Origin: Saprospiraceae bacterium
GTDB taxonomy: Bacteria > Bacteroidota > Bacteroidia > Chitinophagales > Saprospiraceae
Direction of reading: 5' to 3'
Assembly: GCA_016709995.1 (NCBI GenBank)
Contig: JADJLQ010000001.1
Coordinates: 282,001 to 346,000, forward strand
Length of the DNA: 64,000 bases
Below, in pieces: positions 7,281 to 15,524 of this stretch. Positions within the stretch are counted from its first letter, which is position 1, and each line of letters opens with the position of its first letter. A model generated the notes under the pieces. That model made no database searches and was not told where the DNA came from. It saw nothing but the letters and a program-made list of their open reading frames with translations. A program made the translations under genes and the position numbers.

Positions 7281-9231
7281 ACTTATATATATTTTTATTG
7301 CACTCGGGTGGCACTTATCCATTGCTCAAAGTCCAGTCGTTTTAAGCATCGGTGAAGACAAATTGATCGGCAAAAATATCAGTTTTTATGTAGATGAAAG
7401 TCACTCTGTGACAGTCGACGAGGTATCTTCCAAAACCTTTATACCCTGTGAGACAGATGTACTCAATCTGGGACATCAGGAACATCCTGTCTGGATTCGT
7501 TTTCAAGTGACGAATAGAACGGACCAATCCTATTTTCTGCAGATAGAAGCACCTATGCTAGAGGAATTGGAAGTTTATCAAGTAGAGGATGCAAAGTTTA
7601 ACCAATTATTTAAAGGAGGATTTAATACAGCATTTACAAAAAGACCTATTAAAATTGAAGATTGGTTGTTTAGTTTGCAAAGTAATAAAGATGCGCCTAC
7701 TACCTATTATATCAGAGCATATACCGGTTTTCCTTTTTTATTGCCGATTAGTATTGCCTCTAAAAATGAATACGTAGGCAGAGTCCAGCAACACAACTTG
7801 TTTTGGGGCTTGTATGTCGGCATTATGGTATTTGCTTTTTTGTACAATCTGTTTATTTATTTTTCTGTCAGGGAAAAGACCTATCTGTATTACATTTTAT
7901 ATATCCTGGGTGCATCGTTGTTTTACCTGGGTTTACAAGGATTTGATTTCAAATATCTATGGCCTGATTTGCCCTCTTTGAATAAACATGTTGTATCCAT
8001 TCTTTGCTTTACCAATATTTGTATCACGGCATTTGCCTTTAGATTTTTAGGCATTAATAAAAAGTCATTTAAATGGCAATATTATTTCGGAATATTCCTT
8101 GCCGGCATGTTTGGATTATTGTTTATTCTCGATTTTTTATTGCCTTACGGATTGGTAAACGGATTGGCTCAGTTATTCAGTTTGGTCATCTGTGTTTATT
8201 TCATCACCCTTGGAGTCATGGCATATCGCAATAAAATCAGCAATGCGAGGTATTTTTTATTTGCCTGGACTTTGTTTTTATTGTTGGCTATACTCTATAT
8301 CCTAACGATCAATAATGTATTCCCCAGTAATTTTTTCACCACCCATAGTATTTTTATAGGACATATGACCGAAGTATTGCTGCTGTCGTTTGCTTTGGCT
8401 GATCGAATCAATTTTCTAAAAAAGGAGAATGAAGAAAAACAATCCCAGATTATATATCAACTCGAAGAAAACGAAAAGATTCAGCTGAGAGCCAATAAAG
8501 AACTGGAGCAAAAAGTAGTGACCCGTACTGCAGAAGTTGTAAAACAAAAGAATGAAGCTGAAAATGCAAGAGCACGTAGTGAAGAGCTGCTACTCAATAT
8601 TCTTCCTGCTGAAACAGCTGAAGAGCTTAAAGCGACAGGCACTTCGGACGCAAAGTTGATCAGTGAAGCCACAGTTTTATTTGTCGATATCAAAGATTTT
8701 AGTTCCATCGCCAGTACTTTGAGCCCCGATGAGTTGGTCAATGAAATCAATGAATGTTTTACAGAGTTTGATATGATTGTGGAGAAATACGGTATCGAGA
8801 AGATCAAAACGATAGGTGATGCCTACATGGCTGTGGGTGGGGTGCCCAAACCCAATCACTCCAATCCTGATGATGTAGTCAATGCAGCTTTTGAGATGTT
8901 GGACTTTATTAGCAAATTAAATCAAACGAAAATTTCCGAGGGCAGAAAACCATTCAATATCAGGATAGGGGTCAACACTGGGCAAGTGGTCGCAGGAATA
9001 GTCGGCGTGAAAAAATTTGCTTATGACATTTGGGGCGATACAGTCAATATAGCCAGCCGCATGGAGTCCTTAGGCGTGGCTGGTAAAATCAATATCTCTG
9101 AGTCGACCTATCATAGAATTAAAGGACACTTTGAATGTACTCACCGGGGCAAAATAGATGCTAAAAATATTGGCTCGATCGACATGTATTTTGTTGATAA
9201 AAAGAAACACTTCCATACGCCGATTCACTAG
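7267..9231 (+). CDS. 7TMR-DISM receptor adenylate cyclase
   Basis: A 654-aa membrane receptor with a class III nucleotide cyclase output. Order: signal peptide (1-22), extracellular DISMED2-like beta domain (about 30-160), seven transmembrane helices (about 180-375), a coiled coil (about 385-445), then the cyclase domain (about 470-640). The two metal aspartates are D474 (F-V-D-I-K-D-F) and D518 (I-G-D-A-Y). Lys514 and Asp587 (Y-D-I-W-G-D) match the adenine-specifying Lys/Asp pair of mammalian adenylate cyclase, so cAMP rather than cGMP is the likely product. The ATG at 7267 lies inside the end of the oxidase gene, which implies translational coupling. The extracellular ligand is unknown. Confidence 0.9.
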   Translation: MKPFKLIYIFIALGWHLSIAQSPVVLSIGEDKLIGKNISFYVDESHSVTVDEVSSKTFIPCETDVLNLGHQEHPVWIRFQVTNRTDQSYFLQIEAPMLEELEVYQVEDAKFNQLFKGGFNTAFTKRPIKIEDWLFSLQSNKDAPTTYYIRAYTGFPFLLPISIASKNEYVGRVQQHNLFWGLYVGIMVFAFLYNLFIYFSVREKTYLYYILYILGASLFYLGLQGFDFKYLWPDLPSLNKHVVSILCFTNICITAFAFRFLGINKKSFKWQYYFGIFLAGMFGLLFILDFLLPYGLVNGLAQLFSLVICVYFITLGVMAYRNKISNARYFLFAWTLFLLLAILYILTINNVFPSNFFTTHSIFIGHMTEVLLLSFALADRINFLKKENEEKQSQIIYQLEENEKIQLRANKELEQKVVTRTAEVVKQKNEAENARARSEELLLNILPAETAEELKATGTSDAKLISEATVLFVDIKDFSSIASTLSPDELVNEINECFTEFDMIVEKYGIEKIKTIGDAYMAVGGVPKPNHSNPDDVVNAAFEMLDFISKLNQTKISEGRKPFNIRIGVNTGQVVAGIVGVKKFAYDIWGDTVNIASRMESLGVAGKINISESTYHRIKGHFECTHRGKIDAKNIGSIDMYFVDKKKHFHTPIH

Positions 9232-9277
9232 AAGACACTTTCCTTATTTTAAATTAAACCCAGATAAAAACTTACCA

Positions 9278-11458
9278 ATGGCACTTTTTGATTTTCCACG
9301 AATTAATTTTAACGGTAGGGTAGATGTCAATGTACCGACGATCAACAATGCAGTCTATTATCCGCTCACCATGTATGATGCGACCCATTCGCAGGCCTTC
9401 TTACCCCCGAGGATATACTATGATAGCCAGGCGGATATCACTAAGATTAATTCAAGCTTTGCTCCTACGATCTACACTGATCCTCAAAATCATAGTCAAC
9501 CATTTTATATAGAGATTGAACCCATCAATGATATACCTTCCTTACAAAGCTGGTGCATGACTCCACTCGGTCAGGGTGAAGCAGATGCTGCTTATCTGCC
9601 TTATTATCAGTCTGTTACATCGGCCCTGGGCCCCATCGTAGGTCTGTGTCCTGGATATTGGAACATGTGGGGAGATATGGGGGTGACCCTTAGTAATACA
9701 GAAGTCACTGGTGTGCAAACATTTGATGGAACGGTCATCACGCTTTATGATGATAAGTCATCCTATATTCCTCCGGAAGTGGCACCCTTGTTATCAGCAA
9801 AATTTGATTTTGATGCTACACCAGGCTCAGGCAAGACGACGGCTCTGATGGTCGAGACTGTATCCAATCAATCATGTTATGCGAGTATATTCTGCAGCAA
9901 CTTAAATTTATACAATTCGGCTAATCCTGCTGAGGTATACCTCCAGGGCACTCCCTTCAAATTCTCTGCGTCTATTTACAGCGCATGGCGCACCGTCAAC
10001 TGGTGGCCTGCCATGGGCGGCTCCGCCAGGTTTTGTTCAGCTCTTCCACTTGATCAAATTCCTGCAGGACAAAATTCTCCGGTGGTGCAATTTTTTAATA
10101 AATACATTGCCTATGATGGCAGACCTTTAAAAGGTTTATTTATTTCATTTACCATTCAAAGTGTGTTTGAAAACAGATACGATCAAAACTATTATAAAGA
10201 GAAGGGCACTCAGAGCAATCCCGCAAGAGGCTATACCGTAGGTAGTATTACTCCGTGGTATGATGGAGACTTCATTTCAAGCAATATTGGCAGAAACCTG
10301 ATCTCTCTCAATGCGCAGCCTATTTTTCAAAACCTGGGTGCAGGAGCAAATAATCCCGTACCTGTAAGCATGACTCCGGCTATCTGTTCAATCAAATCTA
10401 TTGGGACAGGCGTATCTGTACTATCGCTGGACATGGGCAACAGTTGGCCCGAAGCTATTTCACCCGCTTATTCTCAAGTGCCTCCTATCTTTCAACCTCC
10501 CATGCCTGAGAATGCTACTTTTGAAACAGCAGTTCTTGGCAAACTGACGCTGGGTACTGTAGAAGATGCAAGTTTAGCGATAGCGACTATTGACATCGAT
10601 CCTTTGGCCAATCCCAGGCTTGAAGTATATAAAAAAGGGGCGATTTTTGATTTTATTATTTCTGATCAAAACATTTCTAATCGCGTCCATAAAAATTTTT
10701 TAAAAGCAACCTTGACGACACCGCAGGGTTATTCAATATTGGCATTGGAGGAAGCCACTTATATGTTTGCGAGTGATCAAAAGGGCTTGTATACTGATCA
10801 GGGTGATACACCTGGACAAGGCTTTAATGTGTTTAGCAATACCAGGGAATCTTTTGTGTTAAGGATTTTTCAGAAAGGAGCAAGGGTCACCGATCCTATC
10901 CCTGTAGGCATAGCCCAATACATTATTCCGGACGCTGCCAATGATCCACCAGGCCTGCCAAATAAAACAGTGTGGCTGCAGTTAGCAGACGGCGCTGTAA
11001 TAGATTTTTCACAAGCACCATTTGGCATTGACAATAATGCTGTATACTATTTTGTATATGATGGACTTTATCCCAAAAATCAAGTGCCTGTTTTTTCTCC
11101 AGCCAATTATACAGTGATGGACACAGGCTATTTTACAGTGATGCGTGTTCATCCTTCAACGGACTACAGCCGATATCTTGATAAGAACCATCCTTCGTAT
11201 GCTCCGCCGGATTTTGAAGTGATATATAATGAAATTTTTAAGTTGTATGATGTGGTCTATCCTATCATGGGGAAAGCATTGCCATTCAATAAGGCTGTGT
11301 GGGATGATCCAACCATTGCTGGTTTGGTCCTCGAACGAACAGATCTCAAAAATTGGAATAATATTATTTATATGCCCCGGTCCAGAGAATTGAGTGCTGA
11401 CCAGAGAGCATTGATCGTAGCTTGGGCCAATAATATCTCCTCAAATAGAACGACATGA
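9278..11458 (+). CDS. VioB/RebD N-terminal-domain-like protein, stand-alone
   Basis: A 726-aa protein with no signal peptide. It begins with F-P-R-I-N-F-N-G (residues 6-13) followed by a T-x-N-N motif. Near the end it has Y-x-V-V-Y-P-I-M-G and Y-M-P-R-S-R-E-L-S (698-706). From memory, the same landmarks, in the same order, mark the N-terminal half of VioB (violacein pathway) and of RebD/StaD chromopyrrolate synthases, where a ferritin-like domain follows. Here the protein stops just after the second landmark, so the ferritin-like part is missing. The biochemical role of the isolated domain is unknown. It follows the cyclase by 46 bases and overlaps the next gene by four. The relation rests on recalled motifs, not on a search. 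Confidence 0.6.
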   Translation: MALFDFPRINFNGRVDVNVPTINNAVYYPLTMYDATHSQAFLPPRIYYDSQADITKINSSFAPTIYTDPQNHSQPFYIEIEPINDIPSLQSWCMTPLGQGEADAAYLPYYQSVTSALGPIVGLCPGYWNMWGDMGVTLSNTEVTGVQTFDGTVITLYDDKSSYIPPEVAPLLSAKFDFDATPGSGKTTALMVETVSNQSCYASIFCSNLNLYNSANPAEVYLQGTPFKFSASIYSAWRTVNWWPAMGGSARFCSALPLDQIPAGQNSPVVQFFNKYIAYDGRPLKGLFISFTIQSVFENRYDQNYYKEKGTQSNPARGYTVGSITPWYDGDFISSNIGRNLISLNAQPIFQNLGAGANNPVPVSMTPAICSIKSIGTGVSVLSLDMGNSWPEAISPAYSQVPPIFQPPMPENATFETAVLGKLTLGTVEDASLAIATIDIDPLANPRLEVYKKGAIFDFIISDQNISNRVHKNFLKATLTTPQGYSILALEEATYMFASDQKGLYTDQGDTPGQGFNVFSNTRESFVLRIFQKGARVTDPIPVGIAQYIIPDAANDPPGLPNKTVWLQLADGAVIDFSQAPFGIDNNAVYYFVYDGLYPKNQVPVFSPANYTVMDTGYFTVMRVHPSTDYSRYLDKNHPSYAPPDFEVIYNEIFKLYDVVYPIMGKALPFNKAVWDDPTIAGLVLERTDLKNWNNIIYMPRSRELSADQRALIVAWANNISSNRTT

Positions 11459-12828
11459 AAAATATACCTTTCTCATTAAGCGGGCTGTTGCTGATTTGCG
11501 TGATAAGCCATTTTGCATGTAAAGAAACTAGCAAGCCACAGGATTCATCACCTATGACGGAAGTGGTTAGCGAGTCATTGGATGCGGGCTTTGATATTAG
11601 CGTTCGCACGATGGAGCCTAATCCATCTATCCCTGGCCTCCAATCTGCTGCCTGGGCACGATCCGGTAATAAAGTACTATTGATAGGCGGGCGCAAGACC
11701 GGTTTCCATGGACTGTCAGGTCTGGACACTATATTTAATAGCAGACTGGCCAATAAATCAATCTATGTATTGGATATGAGTACCTGGACTTCAACTGAAT
11801 TGAAGCTAAACCCTAAGGATCAGTCCATGTTGCAGTTTTTTTCGTCTAATATGGAGTTCTTTCAGGATAAGGACACATTATACATCGTTGGGGGTTATGG
11901 CACTACAAAAATAACTGGTTCCAGGAGCGATTTTACTTTTGATAAAATGTTGGCTATCAATGTGCCGTTGATGATAAGTCAGGTGGAAAGCCAGGGCGAT
12001 CCTCAAAAGGCAATACTTTATACGATTCAATCGCCTTTTGTACAAGTATCTGGTGGCGAATTGATAAAGCAAGCCGGGACTTTCTATTTGATGTTTGGAC
12101 AAAATTATATCGGAGCATACACCTTAAACAAAACTGGCAATTATACTGAAGCGATTAGAGTATTTAAGGTCATTGGTGGAAAATTGGCTGATACTGCGAG
12201 CATTCGAAATAGCGAATTACACCGCAGAGATTTAAACGTAGTTGTGATTCCGCAAAAATCGGGTAGTTTTTTTGCTACCTTTGGTGGTGTTTTTACGGCT
12301 GCGGGCAATGGGTTTGATCAGCCAATATACATCACTCCGGCAGGACTATCCACTTCCTACAGGATAGATACTTTACATCAGCTTACCAGTCAGTACAATT
12401 GTGCTCGGGTTGTCATCTATGATCAGGCAACCGATAAAACTACAGTGGCTTTGATGGGAGGCATTGGGAGATTTCAATATCACGTGGATTCGGCTTATTG
12501 GGAAGATGGGGATGATGGGGCTCTGCTTCCTTTTGTAAAAACCATTACGCAGATGCAATATGTTCAGGGAAATATGGCTCAGCGAGTACAAATTCCTCCG
12601 GGTAGCCCGGAGCTTCCGGCTTTGCTGGGGGCCAATGCCATTTTTTTGGCCAATCCAGATTTTTCTTTTTCAGATGGTACTATTGATTATGCTAAAATAA
12701 AAGGCAATCTGACCACGATTATCGGGTATTTGTATGGTGGTATACAATCTCCATCCCCGAGCTCCAATGATGTCAATCCTTCCAGTGTAAATAACCAGAT
12801 GTATGAAGTTATTTTGACGAAGAAATAA
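11455..12828 (+). CDS. Kelch/galactose-oxidase-like propeller lipoprotein
   Basis: A 457-aa exported lipoprotein: hydrophobic N-terminus with lipobox Cys22 (S-H-F-A-C), then a beta-rich body. Kelch-like blades can be seen as hydrophobic strands ending in double glycines (V-L-L-I-G-G-R, Y-I-V-G-G-Y, F-A-T-F-G-G-V, A-L-M-G-G-I) with a following Y-V-L-D or Y-x-I-D strand. The start overlaps the stop of the VioB-like gene (ATGA), so the two are translationally coupled. It ends the operon. No enzyme residues could be assigned; a periplasmic binding or scaffold role is a guess. Confidence 0.65.
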   Translation: MKNIPFSLSGLLLICVISHFACKETSKPQDSSPMTEVVSESLDAGFDISVRTMEPNPSIPGLQSAAWARSGNKVLLIGGRKTGFHGLSGLDTIFNSRLANKSIYVLDMSTWTSTELKLNPKDQSMLQFFSSNMEFFQDKDTLYIVGGYGTTKITGSRSDFTFDKMLAINVPLMISQVESQGDPQKAILYTIQSPFVQVSGGELIKQAGTFYLMFGQNYIGAYTLNKTGNYTEAIRVFKVIGGKLADTASIRNSELHRRDLNVVVIPQKSGSFFATFGGVFTAAGNGFDQPIYITPAGLSTSYRIDTLHQLTSQYNCARVVIYDQATDKTTVALMGGIGRFQYHVDSAYWEDGDDGALLPFVKTITQMQYVQGNMAQRVQIPPGSPELPALLGANAIFLANPDFSFSDGTIDYAKIKGNLTTIIGYLYGGIQSPSPSSNDVNPSSVNNQMYEVILTKK

Positions 12829-12866
12829 TTTTGGATAAACCTTGTAAAAAAATAATAAAACGCTAA

Positions 12867-13274
12867 TCAATTTTGCATTTCAGGCACAATCAGGTGAAAC
12901 TCTGGAATTTTAATTTCAAAGAGTTCGTTGGTATCCAATCGGATCAATTGATAGGATCCACTCATTTTACCCATGGATGAAGCGATCGGACAGAAAGATT
13001 GATATTGATGGGTATTGCCGGGAGCTAAGACAGGTTGTTCTCCGATGACACCTTCACCTTTGACTTGCCTGTTGGTGCCATTACTCTCCCAGATCCACCA
13101 ATGTCGACGAAGCAATTGCACAGTATATTGATTCGAATTGTGGATCCTGATATAGTAAGTGAAAACGTTTTGATCAGAAAAAGGTATAGAGAATTTTGCC
13201 TGAAATTCTACAATCACCTCGACGGCGATGCCGTTGGTAATACAATGTGGGGTATTTGAATTCGTTTCACTCAC
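12867..13274 (-). CDS. apaG: ApaG domain protein
   Basis: A 135-aa single-domain protein of the ApaG family (immunoglobulin-like beta sandwich), once linked to Co2+/Mg2+ efflux and Ap4A levels; its true role is unclear. Landmarks are the F-x-Y-x-I-R-I-x-N strand, Q-L-L-R-R-H-W-W-I, the V-x-G-E-G-V-I-G-E-Q-P-V-L motif, and G-S-Y-x-L. Length is normal. It overlaps gmk by four bases (ATGA), making it the last gene of the yicC-gmk-apaG operon. Confidence 0.93.
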   Translation of the reverse strand: MSETNSNTPHCITNGIAVEVIVEFQAKFSIPFSDQNVFTYYIRIHNSNQYTVQLLRRHWWIWESNGTNRQVKGEGVIGEQPVLAPGNTHQYQSFCPIASSMGKMSGSYQLIRLDTNELFEIKIPEFHLIVPEMQN

Positions 13275-13837
13275 TGGCCTAAGATAAATTTTTTTACAAT
13301 ACTACCGGCATCTCTCTTAGCTTGTTCAAGGTCGTCGTTGAGCACCACGGCGTCAAAACGGTCCTGGTATTCCATTTCCATGGTAGCCCTTTGGACTCTC
13401 ATATCGATTTTATCCGGTGATTCAGTTTGCCTGGAGATCAGTCTTTGTCGCAGTACTTCGATAGAGGGCGGTTTGATAAATAATGCAAGAGATTTTTTAG
13501 GAAAAAAGCGTTTCAAATCAGAAGCTCCGATAACATCAATATCGAACACAATGGTCTTTTTTTGATCCCAAAGTCTTTGCAGTTCGGATTTTAAAGTCCC
13601 ATAAAATTGACCCGGGTATACTTCCTCCCACTCTACAAACCGGCGTTGATGGATATACTGTTTAAATTTTTTCACATCGATATAATAGTAATCTTTTGCT
13701 TCGATTTCATGAGGCCTTCGTGGTCTGGTAGTCGCAGATACTGAAAAGGACAGGGAGGGTATGGTATCGAGTAAGTGATTGACTATAGTGCTTTTGCCAG
13801 AACCGGACGGTGCTGTGATGATGACCAGTTTGCCCAT
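13271..13837 (-). CDS. gmk: Guanylate kinase
   Basis: Cytosolic enzyme that turns GMP and ATP into GDP and ADP. It is 188 aa, usual for the family. The P-loop A-P-S-G-S-G-K-S-T (9-17), the GMP-binding S-A-T-T-R-P-R-R-P-x-E (about 35-45) with D-Y-Y-Y, and E-W-E-E-V-Y-P-G-Q-F-Y-G-T are all present. It is preceded by yicC with a three-base gap and followed by overlapping apaG. yicC-gmk adjacency is common across bacteria. Confidence 0.97.
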   Translation of the reverse strand: MGKLVIITAPSGSGKSTIVNHLLDTIPSLSFSVSATTRPRRPHEIEAKDYYYIDVKKFKQYIHQRRFVEWEEVYPGQFYGTLKSELQRLWDQKKTIVFDIDVIGASDLKRFFPKKSLALFIKPPSIEVLRQRLISRQTESPDKIDMRVQRATMEMEYQDRFDAVVLNDDLEQAKRDAGSIVKKFILGQ

Positions 13838-13840
13838 AGA

Positions 13841-14710
13841 TTAGACCACATTTGCCAATTGTTCCTTAATCTTTTCCAATTCATCTTTCATCGCAACTAC
13901 CAGGTGCTGAATATTGTGATCCTGAGCTTTCGATCCAAGTGTATTGATCTCCCGCCCCATCTCCTGGCTGATGAAATTCAGTTCTCTTCCATTACTTACC
14001 GGCAGGTCCAGTTTTTCCAGAAAAAAATTGCAATGTTTGTCCAACCTTACCCTTTCCTCGGTAAAATCCATTTTCTCAAGATAATATAAGAGCTCTTGCT
14101 CAAATCGGTTGGCATCATATTCAGGTCTATTGCTATATTCGTCGAGGGTCTTGAGCAGTCTTTGTTTTAATTGGCTTATTCTCACATTTTCAAAGGGGGT
14201 GATTTGCTCCAGATACTGCTTTATCATAACCACATTCTGTTTGATTACTTGAGCCAGTATTTTGCCTTCGTGGAGTCTGAATGCATTAAATTCTTCTATT
14301 GCTTTTTGTATGATGCTCTCGGTAGATGCCCAATCATCTTCTTCAATGGTAACCGCAGGTGATTCAACTACTTCTGGTAGATTCAAGATCGAAGCGATCA
14401 GACCTTCTTCTTTGAGATCAGTCACGATTGCCAGTTCCTTCAGTGTCGCAGCATATTTGATGAAAAGGGCCCGATTGATCTGAACCTCATTGACCTCGCC
14501 ATTGGACTGCTCGATAAAAAAATCAATCTTACCTCTGTCGATGGAGGTGCTCAGCAGTTTACGGATTTCAAATTCTTTGTCCTTGAGAAAAGGTGGAAGC
14601 CGAAACCGATATTCTGAAAACTTGCTATTGACAGACTTAATTTCAACTTTGATTTGATGATCTCTTACGACCCCACCAGCTCTCCCAAATCCCGTCATCG
14701 ATATTAGCAT
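13841..14710 (-). CDS. yicC: YicC family endoribonuclease
   Basis: A 289-aa member of the YicC/YloC family; E. coli YicC is an endoribonuclease involved in small-RNA decay. The typical opening S-M-T-G-F-G-R-A is at residues 4-11, followed by V-E-I-K-S-V-N-S-K. The C-terminal DUF1732 part has R-E-L-N-F-I-S-Q-E-M-G-R-E-I-N-T-L-G-S-K. It is the first gene of the operon with gmk and apaG. A strong promoter match ends only five bases before the ATG, so the transcript may have no leader. Confidence 0.95.
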   Translation of the reverse strand: MLISMTGFGRAGGVVRDHQIKVEIKSVNSKFSEYRFRLPPFLKDKEFEIRKLLSTSIDRGKIDFFIEQSNGEVNEVQINRALFIKYAATLKELAIVTDLKEEGLIASILNLPEVVESPAVTIEEDDWASTESIIQKAIEEFNAFRLHEGKILAQVIKQNVVMIKQYLEQITPFENVRISQLKQRLLKTLDEYSNRPEYDANRFEQELLYYLEKMDFTEERVRLDKHCNFFLEKLDLPVSNGRELNFISQEMGREINTLGSKAQDHNIQHLVVAMKDELEKIKEQLANVV

Positions 14711-14715
14711 AGCTG

Positions 14716-14747
14716 CAAATATAGTTCTACATTATGTCATCGCCAAA
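14716..14747 (-). promoter_or_regulatory. Bacteroidota-type promoter of yicC-gmk-apaG
   Basis: On the minus strand TTTG (14744-14747) is followed after 20 bases by TATATTTG (14716-14723), exact matches to both conserved elements at normal spacing. The predicted start of transcription falls at or next to the yicC start codon. Confidence 0.65.
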
Positions 14748-14967
14748 GGTGAAAATCAAACGGGTTAGAATCAAATAACTAAATGGTGCCAATTATTCAA
14801 TCCTTGAATTTAGCCTTTCATCAGCATCAATCAGATTAAACAAGTGCCTTAGAATAGCTGGATCCAAATGTTGGACCCATGAATGTATAGTGTTATTTTG
14901 GATTAATAATTTGCAGCGTTATAAATGATTGATTGTTAAAAAGGAGGTATTTTTTACTATACAAACA

Positions 14968-14994
14968 TTGGAGTTGCCAGATATTGTATCTTTA
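14968..14994 (+). promoter_or_regulatory. Possible promoter of the molybdenum hydroxylase operon
   Basis: TTG (14968-14970) and TATCTTTA (14987-14994, one mismatch to TAnnTTTG) at 16-base spacing, about 28 bases before the ATG at 15022. Confidence 0.35.
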
Positions 14995-15021
14995 TAAAAC
15001 ATAATTTTAAATTATTTTAAC

Positions 15022-15483
15022 ATGGCAATGTATAAATTAGATATCAACGGACAAAAGTATTCCGTCGATGTAGCTGAAGATACTCCACTACTTTGGGTAT
15101 TGAGAGATCATCTGGATCTGACCGGAACTAAATATGGATGTGGCATCGCCAAGTGCGGGGCATGCACCGTACATATTAATGGGGTAGCCAGCCGATCTTG
15201 CGTATTACCTGTATCGGTATTGAGCAATGCGAAGATCATTACCATTGAAGGATTGTCAGCCAATGGTGATCACCCGGTGCAAAAAGCTTGGGATGATATA
15301 GATGTACCTCAATGTGGGTATTGCCAGGCAGGTCAGATCATGACAGCTGCTGCATTATTGAGTAAAACCCCCAAGCCTTCTGATAAAAAGATCATAGAGG
15401 CGATGGATGGTCATATCTGCCGGTGTGGCACTTACCATCGAATTTTAGATGCAGTGAAGACAGCTTCCCGCAACATGAAATAA
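15022..15483 (+). CDS. (2Fe-2S) subunit of a xanthine-oxidase-family dehydrogenase (IorA-like)
   Basis: Small electron-transfer subunit (153 aa) of a two-subunit molybdenum hydroxylase. The plant-type [2Fe-2S] cluster ligands are C40, C45, C48 and C60. The second, helical-domain cluster uses C98, C101, C133 and C135. Gln102 follows Cys101 near the molybdopterin. Size and order match isoquinoline 1-oxidoreductase alpha chains. The large subunit gene begins 41 bases downstream. The protein itself has no signal peptide and would travel with the Tat-targeted large subunit. Confidence 0.95.
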   Translation: MAMYKLDINGQKYSVDVAEDTPLLWVLRDHLDLTGTKYGCGIAKCGACTVHINGVASRSCVLPVSVLSNAKIITIEGLSANGDHPVQKAWDDIDVPQCGYCQAGQIMTAAALLSKTPKPSDKKIIEAMDGHICRCGTYHRILDAVKTASRNMK

Positions 15484-15524
15484 TAGTTATTCTTTTTTAA
15501 TTATCGAATAAACAATAAAGATCA

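Larger units (their letters stand above)
14711..15021. other. Divergent intergenic region between yicC and the iorA-like gene
   Basis: This 311-base AT-rich gap holds the yicC promoter at its left end and a weaker candidate promoter at its right end. No ORF of note, tRNA or strong hairpin was seen between them. Confidence 0.5.
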
